Shown piece by piece: positions 7,045 through 14,864 of a stretch of DNA of 64,000 nt (within the stretch, counting starts at the first letter, position 1; each line of letters opens with the position of its first letter). The notes under the pieces are model-generated. The model saw only the letters and a list, made by a program, of their open reading frames with translations. It was not told the origin of the DNA and did not search any database. The translations under genes were made by a program, and so were the position numbers. This stretch comes from Bacteroidia bacterium (GTDB taxonomy: Bacteria > Bacteroidota > Bacteroidia > CAIKAF01), in the NCBI GenBank assembly GCA_030427255.1, contig JAUHWY010000017.1, positions 1 through 64,000 of the forward strand, written 5' to 3'.

Positions 7045-8557
7045 CGAACAACTCATAAAAAGCCTCCTAAAACAAGGTGAGGGCGAGCAGCTTGAGTTTA
7101 CACATGTTGTTCGCAAAGATGCCATTGGCAAAAGCATTTGTGCCTTTCTAAACCATGAAGGTGGTCAGGTACTCATTGGTATTTCTGACGATAAAAAAGT
7201 AGTCGGCATTGCTGATGCTGAAAAGTGGGAAAAGGAGTTAACCGATTACCTAAATACATCCATCATTCCAGAAGCCCCGGTGATGGTTTCCGTTGAGCGT
7301 GTAGGCACAAAACAAGTCCTATTGGTTAAAGTATGGGCCGGCTCCAAGCAGCCCTACATTTATGATGGCAGCATATACTTCCGTAAGGGCCAAAGCACGG
7401 AAAAAGCAAGTTCGCAGCAGATTTCAGACTTAATACATAATCGCCAGAAAGCAGAGTTGCACTGGGAACGTAAATTGGCACTGGGCGTTGAATTAGAAGA
7501 TTTGGATATAAACGAAATTCAAAAAACCATTGAACGGTCCATCGACGAAAGCAAGCTGGACGAGAGCAAAAGAAATCCGATGGACTTCCTGACCCATTTC
7601 GGACTTTTCCAGAATGGTCATTTCACCCATGCTGCTGTAGTGCTCTTTGCAAAAAATCCTGCTCGTTTTATACCCCAAACGCGTGTTCGGGTGGCATTTC
7701 TCGAAAAAGGAAAAACGGCGGATGAGTTTGTAGATGATAAAATTCTCGATGGCAATTTGTTCAAGAACATCTTAGCGGTTCAAGACTTCTTCGAGAAACA
7801 TTTACGCACCACCAGAAAATTCAGTGAAAAGGAATGGGAGCGGCAGGATGAATATGTGGTGCCTATGTCGGCATTGCGAGAAGGTGTGATGAACGCCTTG
7901 GTGCATCGGGATTACAGCTTGCCATCAGCTTCCATGTCGGTGATTATTTACAGCGATAGAATTGAAGTCTTAAACTCCGGCAAGTCACCATTGAAAGCAG
8001 CGGAGCTAAAAAAGAGCCACTTATCGCTTCCGGTAAATCCTGACATAGCCCACATGGTATTTCTGAGAGGCTACATAGAGAAGATTGGTAGAGGTACCAT
8101 AAAAATCATGGATGCTTGTAAAGCTGCCGGTCTTAAAGCACCTAAATGGACAACTACAGATACTAGCGTAAAACTTGCTTTTCCTCTTAATGTAAAACTT
8201 GGCGGAGCTAGTGACCGAGCTTCTGATCTAGCAAATGACCGAGCTGTTGACCGAACGATTGACCGAGCTATTGACCGAGCTATTGACCGAGCTATTGACC
8301 GAGCTATTGACCGAGCTACGATGGATACAAAAAAGAAACTTGCCATATTGTTAAGGGCAATCGTCCAAGATGAAGGAGGAAGAAATCCAGATTATCAAAA
8401 AGCGACAAATCTTGGAAGTGAAAGTACAATAAAGAGGTATCTCGATCAACTAAGAGAGATAGACTTCATTGAATTTAAAGGAACAGCGCCTCAAACGGGC
8501 GGCTACTTCATTACTGACAAACTGAAAAAAATAATTAGTCAAAAACCTACAGATTAA
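7037..8557 (+). CDS. AlbA_2/HATPase ATP-binding protein with DRAI repeats
   Basis: The 506-residue product begins with an AlbA_2 (Schlafen-like) domain: GEGEQLEFTH at residues 14-23, then FLNHEGGQVLIGISDD and VYFRKG-type strands. A GHKL ATPase-like region follows (REGVMNALVHRDYS at about 280, then SDRIEVLNSGK, and RGTIKIMDACKAAG). This is the architecture annotated as transcriptional regulator or ATP-binding protein. A linker of about 25 residues made of repeated D-R-A-I joins a C-terminal winged-helix-like domain (SESTIKRYLDQLREIDFIEFKG). It overlaps the DUF4062 gene and precedes hsdM by 33 bases. It may regulate the operon or act with DUF4062 as a guard module; neither is proven. Confidence 0.85.
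   Translation: MNSEQLIKSLLKQGEGEQLEFTHVVRKDAIGKSICAFLNHEGGQVLIGISDDKKVVGIADAEKWEKELTDYLNTSIIPEAPVMVSVERVGTKQVLLVKVWAGSKQPYIYDGSIYFRKGQSTEKASSQQISDLIHNRQKAELHWERKLALGVELEDLDINEIQKTIERSIDESKLDESKRNPMDFLTHFGLFQNGHFTHAAVVLFAKNPARFIPQTRVRVAFLEKGKTADEFVDDKILDGNLFKNILAVQDFFEKHLRTTRKFSEKEWERQDEYVVPMSALREGVMNALVHRDYSLPSASMSVIIYSDRIEVLNSGKSPLKAAELKKSHLSLPVNPDIAHMVFLRGYIEKIGRGTIKIMDACKAAGLKAPKWTTTDTSVKLAFPLNVKLGGASDRASDLANDRAVDRTIDRAIDRAIDRAIDRAIDRATMDTKKKLAILLRAIVQDEGGRNPDYQKATNLGSESTIKRYLDQLREIDFIEFKGTAPQTGGYFITDKLKKIISQKPTD
8213..8317 (+). repeat. 12-bp in-frame tandem repeat (DRAI linker)
   Basis: Inside the AlbA_2/HATPase gene the unit GACCGAGCTATT is repeated perfectly at 8261, 8273, 8285 and 8297. 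A fifth variant unit sits at 8309, and diverged units (DRAS, DLAN, DRAV, DRTI) lie upstream. The unit is a multiple of three, so slippage would change linker length by four residues without breaking the frame. Confidence 0.9.
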
Positions 8558-8590
8558 CTTGCGTCCTAACCTGCGGAAAAAAGAGAAAAT

Positions 8591-10081
8591 ATGAGTAACG
8601 AATCAAGCATAGTATCAAAAGTTTGGAGTTTTGCCAGCGTACTTCGAGACGATGGCGTAAGCTATGGGGACTATTTAACGCAACTTACCTATCTGCTTTT
8701 CCTTAAGATGGTAGATGAGTTTGCCAAACCACCTTACAATAGGCAAATCGCAGTTCCGGAAGGATGCGACTGGGAAAGTCTGAAGGGAAAAAGAGGTGCA
8801 GAACTAGAAACCCATTACACCAAAATACTTCGAGAGCTCGCAAAAGCCAAGGGTACACTTGGGCAAATCTTTGTCAAGTCAAGAAATGAAATTCAAGACC
8901 CTGCCAAGCTCTACAAGATCATAGATATGGTCGACAAGGAAAAATGGAGCATGATGGGCGCCGACCTGAAAGGCAAAATCTATGAAGGCCTTTTGGAAAA
9001 GAACGCAGAAGACACCAAATCAGGAGCAGGACAGTATTTTACGCCAAGAGCGCTGATTCGAGCAATGGTCGCCTGTGTGCAGCCGGAACCTATGAAGACG
9101 ATTAATGATCCTGCTTGCGGGACAGGAGGTTTTTTCCTGGCAGCCTATGACTATATCGTTGAAAATCATGAGTTGAACCGAGAACAAAAAGCCTTCCTTA
9201 AAAACAGCACCTTTTTTGGCAATGAAATCGTTGCAAATACACGCAGGATGTGTTTGATGAACCTGTTTTTGCACAATATTGGTGAAATTGACGGTGAAAA
9301 CTTTATCTCTTCTGCAGACGCCTTGGTTGCTGATGAAGGAAAGCGTTTCGACTATGTGCTGGCTAATCCGCCATTTGGTAAAAAGTCAAGCATGACTTTC
9401 ACCAACGAAGAGGGTGAACAAGAAAAAGAAGATCTTATTTACAACCGTCAGGACTTTTGGGCGACCACCTCCAACAAGCAGCTCAATTTCATGCAACATA
9501 TACGGACGCTGCTTAAAGAAAATGGAGAGGCAGCAGTTGTTTTACCTGATAACGTATTGTTTGAAGGTGGAGCCGGAGAGACCGTTCGCAAACAAATGCT
9601 CCAGTCTACCGAATTGCACACCATTCTTCGCCTGCCAACAGGAATATTCTACAAACCAGGGGTGAAAGCGAATGTCTTGTTTTTCGACAACAGACCGGGA
9701 GCGAAAGAACCATGGACAAAGGAGGTTTGGATTTACGATTATAGAACTAATGTCCACCATACCTTGAAGAAGAAAACCATGCAATTAGAAGACTTACAAG
9801 ACTTCATTGACTGCTACAATCCAAGCAATCGAAATGACCGAACCGAAACTTGGTCGGAAGAAAACCCCGAAGGACGCTGGCGCAAATTCACCTATGATGA
9901 AATCATTGCGCGTGATAAAACCAACCTTGACATCTTCTGGCTCAAAGACAAAAGCTTGGCAGACCTTGACAATCTTCCGGACCCGGATATTTTGGCCAAT
10001 GAAATCATAGAAAACATTGAGGCCGGACTGGAAAGTTTTAAAGAAGTGATGGAAACGATTAATGGAAAAGTTGAGGAATGA
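8591..10081 (+). CDS. hsdM: type I DNA methyltransferase subunit (HsdM)
   Basis: The 496-residue product is the adenine methyltransferase of the type I complex. An N-terminal HsdM helical domain (about residues 5-130) precedes the SAM-binding core with GQYFTPRALI and motif I DPACGTGG (173-180). The catalytic motif IV NPPF is at 259-262. The C-terminal part (VLPDNVLFEGGAGE, LPTGIFY, KANVLFF) is typical of the family. It is the last gene of the operon, an unusual distance from hsdS because two accessory genes intervene. The start ATG follows a purine-rich stretch (AAAAAAGAGAAAAT). Confidence 0.95.
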   Translation: MSNESSIVSKVWSFASVLRDDGVSYGDYLTQLTYLLFLKMVDEFAKPPYNRQIAVPEGCDWESLKGKRGAELETHYTKILRELAKAKGTLGQIFVKSRNEIQDPAKLYKIIDMVDKEKWSMMGADLKGKIYEGLLEKNAEDTKSGAGQYFTPRALIRAMVACVQPEPMKTINDPACGTGGFFLAAYDYIVENHELNREQKAFLKNSTFFGNEIVANTRRMCLMNLFLHNIGEIDGENFISSADALVADEGKRFDYVLANPPFGKKSSMTFTNEEGEQEKEDLIYNRQDFWATTSNKQLNFMQHIRTLLKENGEAAVVLPDNVLFEGGAGETVRKQMLQSTELHTILRLPTGIFYKPGVKANVLFFDNRPGAKEPWTKEVWIYDYRTNVHHTLKKKTMQLEDLQDFIDCYNPSNRNDRTETWSEENPEGRWRKFTYDEIIARDKTNLDIFWLKDKSLADLDNLPDPDILANEIIENIEAGLESFKEVMETINGKVEE

Positions 10082-10167
10082 AAAAGGAAGTCAAGCATCG
10101 TTTAAACAACAAGTCAGCAGATTCATTGGTCTTATGCATGGAGTTGTGGAGGCAGGAGTGGGTAATG

Positions 10168-10296
10168 ATGAATGATAAATGATGAATGATAAATGATGAA
10201 TGATAAATGATGCGGTAAAGACGGGATGCCTCCCGTCTCTCGGTAAAGACGGGATGCCTCCCGTCTCTCGGTAAAAACGGGATGCCTCCCGTCACT
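10168..10296 (+). repeat. 14-bp tandem repeat followed by three 28-bp palindromic units
   Basis: GATGAATGATAAAT is repeated three times from 10168. Three 28-bp units then start at 10213, 10241 and 10269. Each holds the perfect palindrome GACGGGA-TGCC-TCCCGTC (the third has one change), preceded by CGGTAAA. The same unit recurs at 50870-50957. The pattern resembles bacterial REP or short palindromic dispersed repeats. An open frame on the minus strand (10059-10295) exists only because of these repeats. Confidence 0.85.
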
Positions 10297-10349
10297 CAGG
10301 ATTCCCCCTCCCCCCCGGGCGCTAAACCCCCTTGTTTAAGACGCCCCCC

Positions 10350-10431
10350 GCGTGAGGGATAGCAGCGGAAAGCCCACAGCGAGGAACGAGCGAGGACTTG
10401 CAGCGGATAGCCCGACCCGAAGGGGCACGCC
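10350..10431. repeat. GC-rich imperfect hairpin between hsdM and the B12 operon
   Basis: The outer arms are GCGTG at about 10350 and CACGC near 10427. Inner complementary pieces (AGCGGAAAGCCC, GCGGATAGCCCGACCC) flank a CGAGGAACGAGCGAGGAC core. It is one of several long GC-rich hairpins found only between genes in this window. It may contribute to termination after hsdM, but no T-run follows. Confidence 0.5.
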
Positions 10432-10455
10432 CAAAAATCAAATTTTCTTAGCGTG

Positions 10456-10485
10456 TTGCATCTCCATTAATTTGGTTTAACTTTG
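10456..10485 (+). promoter_or_regulatory. predicted promoter of the B12 operon
   Basis: TTG at 10456-10458 and TAACTTTG at 10478-10485 are separated by exactly 19 bases. This matches the Bacteroidota housekeeping consensus (TTG, 19 bases, TAnnTTTG). Transcription would begin near 10492, about 25 bases before the cobalamin riboswitch. Confidence 0.7.
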
Positions 10486-10514
10486 CGGCTAGTTCTTTAA
10501 ACATACATCAAGTA

Positions 10515-10682
10515 TCAACCGATGTTGGTTGCACCGAAAGGTGCATGAAAAGGGAATCGTGTGAAAATCACGAACTGTCGCGCAACTGTAAGTAACCTCA
10601 AGTTTGCGGCCCTCGATATCCACTGCTCCGGCGGGAAGGATGGCCCCAAACGTTACAAGTCAGGAGACCTGCCTTCATCGTA
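10515..10682 (+). ncRNA. cobalamin (B12) riboswitch
   Basis: Characteristic blocks appear in order: GGTTGCACCGAAAGGTGCATGAA, the GGGAATCGTGTGAAAATCACGA stretch, CGCGCAACTGTAA, CCACTG..., GGGAAGGATGGCCCC and the B12 box GTCAGGAGACCTGCC at about 10659-10673. CGATG (10520-10524) pairs with CATCG (10676-10680) as P1. Adenosylcobalamin binding is expected to shut the downstream genes off, as known for the family. It sits about 110 bases before btuB and explains the operon's regulation. Confidence 0.93.
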
Positions 10683-10792
10683 TAGACAATGCTTTCGCGG
10701 TTTGAAGCTTTCGGTCTGGTTGGCGTTTGGGCATTTGCCCCTGCCTAGCTGTATTCATTCCACTGCATTGCCATGCTTGCTGCCTTTTTGGA

Positions 10793-12715
10793 ATGAATAT
10801 GCACCGTTTCCCTCACATGCTCGCTCTTTGGTTTTGCCTTGCGCTTACGGGGATTTCCTTTGCCCAATCCATTCCTTCCGATTCAGCCATCGCGCTTCCC
10901 GAAACTCAAATCCTTGCCGATCGCATCAAACATAGCCATGCCGGACTAAATACCAGTACTTACGACTCCCTGCTTCAAGCCTATCCCCAAGGGAATTTGG
11001 CCGATTTCCTGACCCGGGAAAGCCCCATGTTTATCAAATCCTATGGCTTGGGTTCCTTGGCTACCACAGCTTTTCGGGGAGGTAGCGCCTACCATACCGC
11101 CGTGCTTTGGAACGGCATTGCGCTGTCTAGTCCCATGAACGGGCTGTTGGACCTCTCCCTGGTTCCCTTGGCCGCCGCCAAGCATTTGGAACTGCAACAT
11201 GGAGGCTCTACCGCCTTGTTTGGCAGCGGTGCGGTGGCCGGAGTCCTCAAGTTTTCCAGTCAACCTTCGTTAGGACAAGGTTTTAGCTTGGAGGCGGACC
11301 TGTCCGTGGGTAGTTTTTCCGACTTTCGGCAAGAGCTGGGCGCAACTTGGAGTAAAAAGAGATTTGCTTCTTCGCTGCGCATATTTCACGCTTCGGCGCA
11401 AAACGATTTTAGCTTCACCAACCCCTATCTGGGCAACGAACGGAGCCGTCAAACCCATGCCGAGCTGCGGAACCTAGGGCTGGTTACCGACCATATTTGG
11501 TCGCCCGGAAAGGGACATAGCCTGAGCTTAAACGCTTGGCTGCAGCGTACCGAGCGTAACCTGCCGCCGACTTTGCTGCAAAGCATAAGCCGGGCAAAGC
11601 AAGAAGATCGGGCGCTGCGTCTGCATGCCGCCTGGAAATACCAAAAGGGCCCTTGGGAGACCCATCTGCGCACGGCTTATGTGCATGAAAGGCTTTTGTA
11701 TCAAGATTCCTTGTCCGACATCTATAGTTTGAGCCTAAGCCATCAATGGATTAACGAGGCAGAGGCCAAGGTGCGGCTTCACCCCAACCACAGCCTGCAA
11801 ATGGGCTGGCATGGAAGTTTTGCGTTGGCTTCTCATCCTAGTTTTGCCTCAAGCCCCGAACAGTTCCGTACCGCCTTGTTTGCGTCCTACAGCTACCGTA
11901 GCAAAAACCGCAAATGGCATGCCCAGGCCTCAGGCCGCGGCGAAATTTGGGCCGGAAAGGTGGCGCCTCCCACTTTTTCGGTGGGCTTGGATTACCGGCT
12001 CTTCCCTTGGTTGAAATTAAGGGCCAATGGCTCCAAGCTTTACCGCATCCCAACCTTTAACGATTTGTATTGGATTCCTGGAGGAAATCTCGAACTAAAG
12101 CCCGAAGAAGGCTATGCGCTGGAAGGCGGGCTGGACCTCCATGTTAAATACAGGAAGTTCACATTTAGGTCTTCCCTTACCGCATTCCATCGAGACATCG
12201 ACCATTGGATTCTTTGGCTTCCGGGCACTTCTTTTTGGAGTCCCCAAAATTTGAGGCAGGTGTGGAGTCGAGGCTTGGAAACCCAAACCGACCTAAGTTA
12301 CCGGAACGGCAAGTGGAGCATAGGACTGAATTTGTCGACCCAATACGTGGTGTCGACCAACCAAAAAGCGCTAGGCCCGAACGATTTATCGTTGGGGAAA
12401 CAACTGATGTATACCCCGGTGTACAGCGGCGGAGCCGGACTTTCCTTGGCTTATGGCGGCTTGAGCCTCAGCTACCGGCACCAATACACCGGTTACCGAT
12501 ACACCTCCACCGACAATACGCAGTTTCTTAGCCCTTTTGACTTGGGAAGTGTGCAGCTGGCTTACCTTTTTCCATTCAAAAGTCATAGGCTTAGGGCACA
12601 CCTGAGCATAAACAATGTTTGGAACAGCGACTATTTGGTCCTTGCCAACCGGCCCATGCCCGGCATACAGTGGATGGGCGGCATTTCCATACGATTACAA
12701 AAACCGAACAATTAA
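10793..12715 (+). CDS. btuB: TonB-dependent cobalamin receptor (BtuB-like)
   Basis: This outer-membrane TonB-dependent receptor has about 640 residues. The signal peptide (HMLALWFCLALTGISFAQ) is followed by a plug domain with YGLGSLATTAFRGG, NGIALSSPMNG and GSTALFGSGAVAG, which are typical plug motifs. Many alternating beta strands end in the last strand GGISIRLQ. The open frame extends to 10727, but ATG 10793 (or 10799) directly precedes the signal peptide. Assignment to B12 rests on the riboswitch just upstream and the BtuG-like gene downstream. Short intergenic distances indicate one transcript with the next three genes. Confidence 0.9.
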   Translation: MNMHRFPHMLALWFCLALTGISFAQSIPSDSAIALPETQILADRIKHSHAGLNTSTYDSLLQAYPQGNLADFLTRESPMFIKSYGLGSLATTAFRGGSAYHTAVLWNGIALSSPMNGLLDLSLVPLAAAKHLELQHGGSTALFGSGAVAGVLKFSSQPSLGQGFSLEADLSVGSFSDFRQELGATWSKKRFASSLRIFHASAQNDFSFTNPYLGNERSRQTHAELRNLGLVTDHIWSPGKGHSLSLNAWLQRTERNLPPTLLQSISRAKQEDRALRLHAAWKYQKGPWETHLRTAYVHERLLYQDSLSDIYSLSLSHQWINEAEAKVRLHPNHSLQMGWHGSFALASHPSFASSPEQFRTALFASYSYRSKNRKWHAQASGRGEIWAGKVAPPTFSVGLDYRLFPWLKLRANGSKLYRIPTFNDLYWIPGGNLELKPEEGYALEGGLDLHVKYRKFTFRSSLTAFHRDIDHWILWLPGTSFWSPQNLRQVWSRGLETQTDLSYRNGKWSIGLNLSTQYVVSTNQKALGPNDLSLGKQLMYTPVYSGGAGLSLAYGGLSLSYRHQYTGYRYTSTDNTQFLSPFDLGSVQLAYLFPFKSHRLRAHLSINNVWNSDYLVLANRPMPGIQWMGGISIRLQKPNN

Positions 12716-12726
12716 TACCTATACTT

Positions 12727-13875
12727 ATGAGAAAACAAGCCATGCGCAGCCTTATGGTGCTATGCTTAGGAGCAGGAAGCGCAAATGCACAAGCCCAACT
12801 TTCCTTTTCCGATGTAAGCTACTGGGTAGGCAGCGGCAGCGACTCCTCCGTTTTGGTGGTGGACTTTAAAGACGCCAGCTGGGACAGCTCCTATGCCTGG
12901 GGCTTTTTACACAACGGCAACGCAACGGCCGAGCAAATGCTCAACGCCATTGCCGCGGCAGATCCCAACTTTAGCATCAATGCAAGCGGCGGGTTTTTAA
13001 ACGACATAAGTTACGGGAACCATAGCGGCATTGGCGGAACCAACAACTTTTATTGGTCTACCTGGTCGGGTACCAATGCCTCCAACTGGAATTCAAATTT
13101 AGGTATTGGAGAAAGCCTTAGCAACGGTGCTTGGTTTGGCTGTGCCTTTACCGACTTCAATCCGGCCTTAGCCCCCGGAAACCCCATACCGGCCTTTGAT
13201 CCGGCGCGTTTCACGGCCCAAAACGTCGACTTTTGGGTGGGCAGCGGCAGCGACAGCTGCGTTTTGGTCATTGACTTTTTGGATGGAACGGGAAGCGCCT
13301 CCTTTGCTTGGGGCTATGCCTATTCCGGCATTCAAACGGGCGAGCAAATGCTCAACGCCATTGCCGCAGCCGATCCCATGCTCAGCGTGGGCATAGCAGG
13401 AGGTTTTTTAAACGACATCAGCTACGGCAGTTATTCGGGCATTGGCGGAAGCCCCAACTATTGGAGCACCTGGAGTGCAAGCAATTTGGGCAATTGGAGC
13501 TTCAATATGGGCGTAGGCGACACCCTGCAAAACGGCAGTTTTTTCGGTTGTTCCTATACCGATTTTAGTCCTGCCTTGCGCCCCGGTTATCCTACTGCAG
13601 CAAGCCCTGTGGCCGGCATGGAAGCCAAAGCCTCCATCTCCGTGGAAGTGTATCCCAACCCTTCCTCGGATTTCTTGTACCTAGCATCCAACGATGCTGC
13701 TTTAGAAACTTGGGAGGAAGCCTTTATTCTTGACCTTTCCGGTCGTAGGCTATGGCACCAAAGCATGTTGGAGGTCTCTACGCCCATTTTCATTCAGCAG
13801 CTCCCGGCAGGTAGCTATTTTTTAATGCTGAAGCAGGGCAATACGCTGCATAGCGCTCAATTCTTGAAGCAATGA
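12727..13875 (+). CDS. two-repeat T9SS surface protein of the B12 operon
   Basis: The secreted protein has about 382 residues. A signal peptide (LMVLCLGAGSANAQA) precedes two copies of a domain of about 140 residues. Each copy opens with (Y/F)WVGSGSDS.VLV(V/I)DF, continues with S(Y/F)AWG and EQMLNAIAAADP, then GGFLNDISYG..SGIGG and (Y)WSTW, and closes with GCxxTDFxPAL.PG(N/Y)P. The last 80 residues are a type A T9SS sorting domain (VEVYPNPSSD ... LPAGSYFLMLK). A longer frame starts at 12619, but ATG 12727 begins the signal peptide. Co-expression with btuB suggests surface capture or handling of corrinoids; this is inference, as I know no biochemical role for the repeat. The stop overlaps the next ATG. 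Confidence 0.85.
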   Translation: MRKQAMRSLMVLCLGAGSANAQAQLSFSDVSYWVGSGSDSSVLVVDFKDASWDSSYAWGFLHNGNATAEQMLNAIAAADPNFSINASGGFLNDISYGNHSGIGGTNNFYWSTWSGTNASNWNSNLGIGESLSNGAWFGCAFTDFNPALAPGNPIPAFDPARFTAQNVDFWVGSGSDSCVLVIDFLDGTGSASFAWGYAYSGIQTGEQMLNAIAAADPMLSVGIAGGFLNDISYGSYSGIGGSPNYWSTWSASNLGNWSFNMGVGDTLQNGSFFGCSYTDFSPALRPGYPTAASPVAGMEAKASISVEVYPNPSSDFLYLASNDAALETWEEAFILDLSGRRLWHQSMLEVSTPIFIQQLPAGSYFLMLKQGNTLHSAQFLKQ

Positions 13876-14864
13876 AAGGCCTAAGCACTTTTGCCCTATT
13901 GTTTTTCCTGAGCCTTTCGGCGGCGGCGCAATTTCCGCCTGCCGCCGGGCAGCCCGGGTCCACGGCCATTCACAAAGACAGCAGCCTCATTGCTGCTTGG
14001 GCGGTTTCGTGTTCGGTACAGCGCGGATATCAAGACATTTCAGACACGGCCTTGGGTTTGGCTAACGTGGGCGACAGCAGCATGGCCGTGGGGCCCGCAG
14101 GTGCAGCCGGGGTGGTGAGCTTAGGCGATGGAGGCCAAGCCATATTGAGCTTTGCGGAGCCTATACAAAATGGTCCCGGCTGGGATTTTGCCGTTTTCGA
14201 AAACAGCTTCAGCGACGATTATTTGGAGTTGGCTTTTGTGGAAGTCAGCTCGGATGGGCTGAACTTCTTCCGCTTTCCGGCCACTTCCTTAACCCAAGAC
14301 AGTCTGCAAGTCGGAAGCTTTGGAAGCCTGGACCCCACCCAAATCAACAACCTGGCCGGAAAATACCGCGCCCTGTTTGGCACGCCCTTCGATTTGGACG
14401 AGCTAAGTGGAACCCCCGGACTGGATTTGGAGGCCATAAGCCACGTCAAAATTATGGATGTGGTGGGCTCCCTTCAAGACAGCTTTGCTACTTACGACCA
14501 TTTGGGCAACAAAATCAACGACCCTTGGAGCACTCCTTTCCCTTCCGGAGGCTTTGATTTGGATGCCGTGGCGGTGCTTAACCATCCCTCGGCTGCTACG
14601 CATAGCCCGGTTCAAAACAGCGGCATAAAGCTTTTTCCCAATCCGGCCGGGCAGCAAGTCCACCTTCGGTGGAACCACCCCGAAGCGCTGCAATTCCTAG
14701 GGCTTTACAATGCCCTTGGGCAATTGGTGTACCAAGTGCCGGAACCGGGGACGGCTTCGGAATTCAGCATTTCGGTAGCGGCTTTCCCTTCCGGAAACTA
14801 TATTTGGCTTGCACAAAGCAAAAGCCATCGAATGACCCAAAAACTGAGGATTCAGCATGATTAA
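13872..14864 (+). CDS. T9SS surface protein of the B12 operon
   Basis: The 330-residue protein has a signal peptide (LFFLSLSAAAQ). Its core domain has the pattern VSLGDGGQAILSF..PI.NGPGWDFAVFENSF.DD(Y/F)LELAFVEVSSDG..FFRFPA, and later LDLEAISHVKI(M)DVVGS and GGFDLDAVAVLN. The C-terminus is a type A T9SS domain (KLFPNPAGQQVHL ... FPSGNYIWL). The core resembles beta-sandwich surface domains that I have seen beside B12 receptors in Bacteroidota, but I have no name for it. It overlaps both neighbours (ATGA at 13872 and 8 bases at 14857), so it belongs to the same operon. Confidence 0.83.
   Translation: MKGLSTFALLFFLSLSAAAQFPPAAGQPGSTAIHKDSSLIAAWAVSCSVQRGYQDISDTALGLANVGDSSMAVGPAGAAGVVSLGDGGQAILSFAEPIQNGPGWDFAVFENSFSDDYLELAFVEVSSDGLNFFRFPATSLTQDSLQVGSFGSLDPTQINNLAGKYRALFGTPFDLDELSGTPGLDLEAISHVKIMDVVGSLQDSFATYDHLGNKINDPWSTPFPSGGFDLDAVAVLNHPSAATHSPVQNSGIKLFPNPAGQQVHLRWNHPEALQFLGLYNALGQLVYQVPEPGTASEFSISVAAFPSGNYIWLAQSKSHRMTQKLRIQHD

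Noticed and set aside
10059-10295. 78-residue minus-strand frame after hsdM.
   Set aside because: It is encoded by the 28-bp palindromic units and the 14-bp tandem repeat, and overlaps the hsdM end.
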